Of a stretch of 9,753 bases of DNA, positions 5,939 through 9,753 are shown in pieces. Positions within the stretch are counted from its first letter, which is position 1, and the number at the start of each line of letters is the position of its first letter. A program made the position numbers and the translations under genes. Below the pieces are notes generated by a model. That model made no database searches. It was not told the DNA's origin and was given only the letters and a program-made list of their open reading frames with translations. Source of the stretch: an uncultured Campylobacter sp. (GTDB taxonomy: Bacteria > Campylobacterota > Campylobacteria > Campylobacterales > Campylobacteraceae); assembly GCF_938045205.1 (NCBI RefSeq), contig NZ_CALIMY010000027.1:1-9753 (forward strand), given 5' to 3'.

Positions 5939-7187
5939 GCTGTTTTTCCCGCCGGCAAAAGACGGCGCGCTAGAAGAGATAGCGGCAAAGATCCGCGCCG
6001 AATACGAAAGCGGCGAGATAGGCTACTACCGCCTGCCGCAGCAAGGCGCAGGCGTAATAGCGCAGGCGCAGGAATTTTTTGGCGCGCAAAGCTACGACGG
6101 GGTCGTGCTTTTGGGCATCGGTGGCTCCAGCGTGGGCGTGCGAGCGCTTTATGAGATGCTGCGTCCGCGCGTAAGAAAGAATTTACGCTTTGAAATTTTG
6201 GATAATCTCGACGGGCACAGTGTAAACCGCGCGCTTGAAGGGTTAAATTTTGCTCGCACTATCTTCATAGTATCCTCCAAATCGGGCGGTACGATCGAGA
6301 CGATCTCGCTTTTTAAGGTCGTTTTGCAGCGTTTTGGAATTTCAGATTTAAAGATGCTAGCAAAAAATTTCATCTTTATCACCGATGCAGGCTCGCCGCT
6401 GGATGTCTTTGCGCGCGAGCACGGCGCCTGCGTAATAAATATGCCCGCTAACGTAGGCGGCCGTTTTAGCGTGTTAAGTGCAGTAGGGCTAGTGCCCGCA
6501 GTTGGGCTAGGTCTTGATGCAAGCGCGATGCTGCGCGGGGCTGCCGTCGCAAAAGAGCGGTATCTGGATGAAATTTTAGCAGGCGATCCCGCTAAAATCG
6601 CGGAGAATAAAATTTTACGAAAAGCCCATCACTACGCCACGCACAAAAGTGCGAAAATTAATATCCTTTTTAGCTATGGTGACGCGCTGCGCGCATTGGG
6701 CGAGTGGTACGTGCAGCTATGGGCGGAAAGTCTAGGTAAAAAGATCGGCTTTAGCCGCGAGGGGCTTACTCCTGTAGGGCTTGTAGGCTCGCGCGATCAG
6801 CACAGCTTCCTTCAGCTCATAATGGACGGCGTAAAGGATAAGACCGTGACTTTCTTAAAGCTCACGGGCAACGGCACTACGGACGCGGTGCCTGGTATCA
6901 GTCTGCAAGGTCTTGAGGGCTGCGACTTCGTAAACGGCATGCGACTGGATGAGGTGCTAAATCTTCAGTGCGATGCTACGCTGCAAGCCGTGTTAAATGA
7001 GGGTATCAGCGTCGATCTAATCGAGGTTTCGCAGCTTTGTGAACAGAGCGTGGGCGAGCTATTTTACTACTTCGAGCTGCTAACCAGCGCTACTGGAGCG
7101 ATACTGGGCGTCAGCACTTATGATCAGCCGGGCGTCGAGGTAGGCAAGAGAATTTTAAAATCGCTAGTTTTGAAATCGCGGGATTAG
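5925..7187 (+). CDS. pgi: Glucose-6-phosphate isomerase
   Basis: Interconverts glucose-6-phosphate and fructose-6-phosphate in the cytosol. In Campylobacter, which generally lacks phosphofructokinase, this mainly serves gluconeogenesis toward glycans. The 420 residues fit the short Pgi form of this group (E. coli Pgi is about 550). Visible parts: GIGGSSVG (64-71), the phosphate loop SKSGGTIET (118-126), signature 1 NVGGRFSVLSAVGL (176-189), catalytic Glu268 in WAESLGKK, His293 in DQHSFLQL, and signature 2 ending in Lys408 (YDQPGVEVGK, 399-408). All key residues are present. The ATG at 5925 lies inside the galU 3' end (14-base overlap) with only a weak GAG-type ribosome site, so coupled translation is likely. 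With GalU it forms a sugar-phosphate pair, although phosphoglucomutase, the link between them, is not in the window. Confidence 0.97.
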   Translation: MVKNELFFPPAKDGALEEIAAKIRAEYESGEIGYYRLPQQGAGVIAQAQEFFGAQSYDGVVLLGIGGSSVGVRALYEMLRPRVRKNLRFEILDNLDGHSVNRALEGLNFARTIFIVSSKSGGTIETISLFKVVLQRFGISDLKMLAKNFIFITDAGSPLDVFAREHGACVINMPANVGGRFSVLSAVGLVPAVGLGLDASAMLRGAAVAKERYLDEILAGDPAKIAENKILRKAHHYATHKSAKINILFSYGDALRALGEWYVQLWAESLGKKIGFSREGLTPVGLVGSRDQHSFLQLIMDGVKDKTVTFLKLTGNGTTDAVPGISLQGLEGCDFVNGMRLDEVLNLQCDATLQAVLNEGISVDLIEVSQLCEQSVGELFYYFELLTSATGAILGVSTYDQPGVEVGKRILKSLVLKSRD

Positions 7188-7203
7188 AATTTGCTGCGCT
7201 AGC

Positions 7204-7229
7204 TAGACGGAATTTCGTCGGTCTAAATT
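7204..7229 (+). terminator. Possible pgi terminator hairpin
   Basis: TAGAC (7204-7208) can pair with GTCTA (7221-7225), or GACG with CGTC inside it, followed by AATTTTA. It begins 17 bases after the pgi stop, where a terminator is expected. The stem is short and the T run poor, so this is tentative. Confidence 0.3.
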
Positions 7230-7292
7230 TTACTAAAGTCAGACTCTACTCGCGCTCCATTTTTACTTAGGCTAAATTTTAGAATTTTAAAA

Positions 7293-7388
7293 TTTACGCC
7301 GCGAAATTTTGATTTCGCGCTATGAGCATTTGGAATTTTGTCGCGAAATTTCACGGCAGAATTCCAAGATTGCACCGCGAGGCGTAAA
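7293..7388. repeat. Nested inverted repeats (possible structured RNA or small mobile remnant)
   Basis: An outer pair TTTACGCC (7293-7300) / GGCGTAAA (7381-7388) encloses two further perfect pairs: GCGAAAT (7301-7307) / ATTTCGC (7312-7318) with a four-base loop, and TTGGAATT (7330-7337) / AATTCCAA (7360-7367). Inside the last lies a GAAATTTC palindrome at 7345-7352. Together they can fold as a stem carrying two arms on either strand. The element sits between pgi and the VOC gene, ending 34 bases before the VOC start. No T run follows, so it is not an ordinary terminator. Confidence 0.6.
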
Positions 7389-7422
7389 AATTTTGCGACT
7401 TGCGAGCGCACAGGGAGATGAA

Positions 7423-7815
7423 ATGAAAATCAAAGGGATCGATCACTTTGTCCTAGTTACGGAGGATCTGCAAAAATGCGTGGAATTTTACGAAGGGATT
7501 TTGGGCTCAGAGCATGTTTGCGAGGGCGGCAAACACAGCCTGCGTTTCGGCTCTTCAAAGATCAATATCCACACCCGCGCGGGCGAGTTCGCGCCGTTTG
7601 CGGCGCGTCCTAGCGCGGGCTCGGCGGATTTTTGCCTCATCTGCGAAGATCAAAGCGCACAGCAGCTCAAAAAGGAGCTGGAAAGCAAAGGAGTGCAAAT
7701 AGAGCTTGGCGTCGTGCCTCGCACGGGCGCGCGCGGCGCTATGCAAAGTATATATCTGCGCGATCCTGACGGCAATCTCGTAGAGCTCGGCGTATATGAA
7801 AGCGGCGATGATTAG
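7423..7815 (+). CDS. VOC family protein (glyoxalase/fosfomycin-resistance fold)
   Basis: A 130-residue cytosolic protein of the vicinal oxygen chelate superfamily, metal-dependent enzymes including glyoxalase I and dioxygenases. Paired beta-alpha-beta modules are visible: IDHFVLVTEDLQKCVEFYEG at 6-25 and LRFGSSKINIH at 40-50, then ADFCLICED at 68-76 and the closing YLRDPDGNLVELGVYE at 111-126. Candidate metal ligands are His8, His50 and Glu121. This pattern and the GSADFCLI block match the small group often labelled 'VOC family virulence protein' or GLOD5-like, whose substrate is not known to me. The frame is open to 7309, but ATG 7423 has AGGGAG five bases upstream and gives the family start MKIKGIDH. 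It stands alone, 235 bases after pgi, so it may have its own promoter; I saw no clear one. Confidence 0.9.
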   Translation: MKIKGIDHFVLVTEDLQKCVEFYEGILGSEHVCEGGKHSLRFGSSKINIHTRAGEFAPFAARPSAGSADFCLICEDQSAQQLKKELESKGVQIELGVVPRTGARGAMQSIYLRDPDGNLVELGVYESGDD

Positions 7816-7976
7816 CGCGTAAATTTTAAAGGCAAAATTTCAAGCGGAGCGTTAGAATTTAAATTTTCTAAATTCTATTTTTCATTAAAGATAGATATTC
7901 TGCGGATTAAATTGTTTATCCCGCGGTACGCTAATTATGTATCGTTTGTATATTTTTTAAACCTTATCTTTTGTTT
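7816..7976. other. Convergent AT-rich gap with weak hairpins
   Basis: These 161 bases separate the VOC stop from the stop of the minus-strand gene at 7977. TTAGAA (7852-7857) pairs with TTCTAA (7866-7871) and is followed by a short T-rich stretch, a weak candidate for VOC termination. A bulged hairpin pairs GCGGATTAAA (7902-7911) with TTTATCCCGC (7915-7924). No gene is visible. Base composition drops from the GC-rich core to the AT-rich right flank here. Confidence 0.4.
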
Positions 7977-8693
7977 TTAGAATTTCATAAATTTGTTCAT
8001 TTTATTCACTATTATTTTTGCAATATCATAAGGCGGTTTCCAAAATAAATATCCCTCTGTAATATCTATATTTAGCGTATCCAAGAAATATTTTTGCAGC
8101 TCGCCAAACTCCTTTTTATTATTGATCGTAAATACTTCGGAATCGGAGCCATTGCATATCAATAATTTATCACAAAGCAAGAACCTAGCCGTTTTCTCAA
8201 ATAGAATATAGTAGACAAATTTAATAATAGGCATAAGCAACAAGCCCATAATTATAAAAATAAATACATAAAATCCGAAGCTGTATAATGACACGATGAT
8301 CATTATGAATAAAACCAAAACACAAAATTTGATTCTTGCATCAAATGGCGCAAAATTCGGAATCATATAAGCATATCTGTAAACGGAGATATTTTTTAAC
8401 GCCATCTCTTTTTCGCATCTGGTTTTATTTTTAAATTCTATTTTGTCCTTCATAAAAGCTATAGTTTTTTTGCTATTTATAAAGTTTGCCGCGTATATAA
8501 AGAAAAATGCGGTGCCATAACCTAGTAATATTTTCATATAAAACCTGAATTTATACTCGCCGTCAAAATTCTGTATCAAAGAACAAATTAATAAAATTCC
8601 AAGAGCTATCAGCCAAAACAGATCATCTAGCTTTTTTATAACTATCGGATATTTGTCGTAATCTCTGGCTTTTTGTTTATTATAATTTTCCAT
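7977..8693 (-). CDS. Unknown multi-pass membrane protein with KARDYDK box (paralog of the next gene upstream)
   Basis: A 238-residue inner-membrane protein I do not recognise. The N-terminal cytosolic stretch holds KARDYDKYPIVIKK (8-21), then membrane segments at about 25-41, 52-72, 122-140 and 142-164, and a soluble tail. The gene at 8816-9753 is a paralog along its length: the same KARDYDK-x-PI-x-IK box, an IEF...EK block after helix 2 (KIEFKNKTRCEKE), and a matching end (KEFGELQKYFLDTLNIDITEGYLFW against KIYDEIKEYFL..VNI..DYLF). Two helices, a strand-rich block, two more helices and a helical tail faintly recall YcxB-type membrane PH-like proteins; that is a guess. ATG 8693 has GAGGGG about nine bases upstream. 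It is probably cotranscribed with the 30-codon ORF and the paralog. Very AT-rich, unlike galU/pgi. Confidence 0.82.
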   Translation of the reverse strand: MENYNKQKARDYDKYPIVIKKLDDLFWLIALGILLICSLIQNFDGEYKFRFYMKILLGYGTAFFFIYAANFINSKKTIAFMKDKIEFKNKTRCEKEMALKNISVYRYAYMIPNFAPFDARIKFCVLVLFIMIIVSLYSFGFYVFIFIIMGLLLMPIIKFVYYILFEKTARFLLCDKLLICNGSDSEVFTINNKKEFGELQKYFLDTLNIDITEGYLFWKPPYDIAKIIVNKMNKFMKF

Positions 8694-8709
8694 TATTTCA
8701 AGCCCCTCT

Positions 8710-8802
8710 TTAAAAATAGATATAAATTTGTAATAGCTTAATCGACAAAAGACTTTTATATACGTTGCCTGACTCTTTCTTCGCGACCTCTTTCCTCGTC
8801 AT
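8710..8802 (-). CDS. Candidate 30-residue small protein with ideal Shine-Dalgarno
   Basis: Between the two paralogs, ATG at 8802 opens a 30-codon frame ending in TAA at 8710-8712. The product starts MTRKEVAKKES, is basic, and ends in a hydrophobic and aromatic stretch (LLSIKLLQIYIYF) that could touch the membrane. AGGAGG lies five bases before the ATG, the best ribosome site in the window, and begins only a few bases past the upstream gene's stop. The next gene starts 16 bases after its end with a weaker site. This spacing fits a real small gene in the operon. It could also be the remaining 5' end of a decayed third paralog, but the KARDYDK box is absent. Function unknown. Confidence 0.5.
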   Translation of the reverse strand: MTRKEVAKKESGNVYKSLLSIKLLQIYIYF

Positions 8803-8807
8803 TTTAT

Positions 8808-8813
8808 CCTCCT
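8808..8813 (-). promoter_or_regulatory. AGGAGG ribosome binding site of the 30-codon ORF
   Basis: A perfect AGGAGG on the minus strand, five bases before the ATG at 8802. No other start codon is placed to use it: the 238-residue gene starts more than 110 bases further on. This is the main reason to take the small ORF seriously. Confidence 0.7.
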
Positions 8814-8815
8814 CG

Positions 8816-9753
8816 TTAGATAAACAAATAATCTTTCTTAATGTTATTTATATTTACGCTTTTTCGTAAAAAATATTCTTTAATTTCATCATAAATTTTT
8901 TGATTATAGAGATAAACGAGATAATATCTTGGATAAACGGGTTTGTTCCTAAACCATCTGCCGTATGAGGGGCGTGCGATCCTAATAAACGGCAAAATTC
9001 TAAACCCTTTTAAATTCCTATTTATAAACAGATAAAGTATTAAATTTAATAAAAATCCGAATAAATATGTAAAGAATACCGCTATAAAAAATATATTCCA
9101 CCATGTTACGCACATAAAAATAGCGATAAAGTATAAAAATATCTTTTCAGATTTTCCTATCTCATATAAACTTGCCAAAATTCCGATAGAGAAATTTAAA
9201 GATAAAGCGTTTTTGTCAATTTCGCAGCGTTTTTCAACTAAGTCGTCGCTAATAAATTCTATATAATTGTTTGTAAATTTTATCTCTTGTCTAGGGCAGA
9301 TTACGGTAAATATGGATATTATAACCGTAGATAGTAAAATAATGAATAAAATAGCAAAATACTGAACTATGTCGATATCATCATGATTTATAAAATCTAT
9401 AATTAAAAACGCATGTAGCGTAGAGATCGGCAATAATAGGACTAAAAACGAATATACAAAAAATTTTTCATAATTTTTGATTGCTATCGGCTCTTTGTCG
9501 TAATCTCTAGCCTTGGAATTCTGCTGCAAAGAGCCGCTATCATCCGAGATAAAATTTTGCGGCTCTGCGTTGTTTTCAAAGGCAGAATACTGAGCCGCTT
9601 TGGCTTTTAAATTTAAATCGTTAGTAGCGGAATTCGGTGCTTTGGAATTCGGAGGTTCAGAATTCAGGATTTCAAAATTCGAGGCTTCGAAATTCAAGGT
9701 TCTAGAATTCGAAACTTCAAAATTAGAGACTTCGGAATTTTTGGTTTCAGAAT
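8816..9753 (-). CDS. Unknown multi-pass membrane protein with KARDYDK box and N-terminal pentapeptide tandem repeat (5' end outside window)
   Basis: The frame is open from the window edge to TAA at 8816-8818 (312 codons and two bases). A TTG at 9697 could be read as a start, but it has no ribosome site and lies inside an in-frame repeat that continues to the edge, so the true start is upstream and the gene is partial. Order: a low-complexity hydrophilic N-terminus made of five-residue units N-[FS]-E-x-x (for example NFEAS, NFEIL, NSEPP), a polar linker, the box KARDYDKEPIAIK, two membrane segments, a strand-rich IEF...EKRCEI block, two closely spaced helices, and a soluble tail ending DYLFI. 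From the box on it is homologous to the 7977-8693 product, which lacks the repeat. The N-terminus should be cytosolic. AT-rich. Family not recognised. Confidence 0.8.
   Translation of the reverse strand, partial: SETKNSEVSNFEVSNSRTLNFEASNFEILNSEPPNSKAPNSATNDLNLKAKAAQYSAFENNAEPQNFISDDSGSLQQNSKARDYDKEPIAIKNYEKFFVYSFLVLLLPISTLHAFLIIDFINHDDIDIVQYFAILFIILLSTVIISIFTVICPRQEIKFTNNYIEFISDDLVEKRCEIDKNALSLNFSIGILASLYEIGKSEKIFLYFIAIFMCVTWWNIFFIAVFFTYLFGFLLNLILYLFINRNLKGFRILPFIRIARPSYGRWFRNKPVYPRYYLVYLYNQKIYDEIKEYFLRKSVNINNIKKDYLFI
9630..9753 (-). repeat. 15-bp in-frame tandem repeat (pentapeptide-encoding), at least 8 units
   Basis: Eight full units of exactly 15 bases start at 9630, 9645, 9660, 9675, 9690, 9705, 9720 and 9735, and a ninth begins at 9750 and leaves the window. 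On the plus strand each begins [GA]AATT[CTA] followed by a variable G/T-rich ten bases. On the coding strand each encodes Asn-(Phe/Ser)-(Glu/Lys/Arg/Ala)-x-x. Units differ mainly in the last two codons, so this is an aged or selected array, not a perfect microsatellite. Since 15 is a multiple of three, gain or loss of units keeps the frame. Confidence 0.9.

Noticed and set aside
7223..7411. 62-codon minus-strand ORF between pgi and the VOC gene
   Set aside because: It covers the nested inverted repeats, has no clear ribosome site and no recognisable protein features; the palindromic DNA explains the sequence better.
7309..7422. Extended start for the VOC protein
   Set aside because: The extension runs through the inverted-repeat element; AGGGAG before 7423 and the family start MKIKGIDH favour the shorter form.
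9695..9697. TTG at 9697 as the true start of the repeat-bearing membrane protein
   Set aside because: No ribosome site precedes it, and the pentapeptide repeat continues in frame upstream to the window edge without a stop.
9630..9753. CRISPR array
   Set aside because: The units are 15 bases, contiguous and codon-phased, with no spacers and no cas genes nearby.

Overview
The window looks like a chromosomal segment of a Campylobacter-type epsilonproteobacterium. The evidence is the short form of glucose-6-phosphate isomerase overlapping the end of galU, a small HIT protein and YigZ/IMPACT protein of the type seen in that group, AAGGAG ribosome sites, TATAAT boxes with poor -35 elements, and intergenic DNA full of AAATTTTAAAATTT-like palindromes. 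The core genes are GC-rich for the genus (41 of 60 bases in 5221-5280), which suggests a higher-GC oral species such as the C. gracilis/showae/rectus/concisus group. The species call is an inference.

Layout. (1) 1-1499, minus strand: two tandem paralogous genes for unknown single-pass, membrane-anchored proteins, the downstream one cut by the window edge. (2) 1636-2822, minus: a HIT-family protein followed, with a 4-base ATGA overlap, by a membrane-anchored double-Cache (dCache_3-like) sensory protein with no second membrane segment or output domain. (3) 2985-4193, plus: a 12-helix MFS transporter with its own extended -10 promoter. (4) 4423-5031, minus: a YigZ/IMPACT protein starting at TTG, convergent with the MFS gene. 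(5) 5102-7187, plus: galU and pgi, overlapping by 14 bases. The yigZ and galU genes diverge from a 70-base gap whose ATTATAAT core reads as TATAAT on both strands. (6) 7293-7388: nested inverted repeats. (7) 7423-7815, plus: a VOC/glyoxalase-fold protein. (8) 7977-9753, minus and very AT-rich (15 G/C of 60 in 9061-9120): two tandem paralogous membrane proteins sharing a KARDYDK-x-PI-x-IK box, a 30-codon ORF with an ideal Shine-Dalgarno between them, and a 15-bp in-frame tandem repeat in the upstream paralog, which runs off the window.

Function. GalU and Pgi form a sugar-phosphate module: Pgi interconverts fructose-6-P and glucose-6-P, and GalU makes UDP-glucose from glucose-1-P for surface polysaccharide precursors. 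The central block is housekeeping. Both edges carry tandemly duplicated, AT-rich, unrecognised membrane-protein genes, which are the accessory part and the main interest. I see no rRNA, tRNA, insertion sequence, phage gene or CRISPR array.
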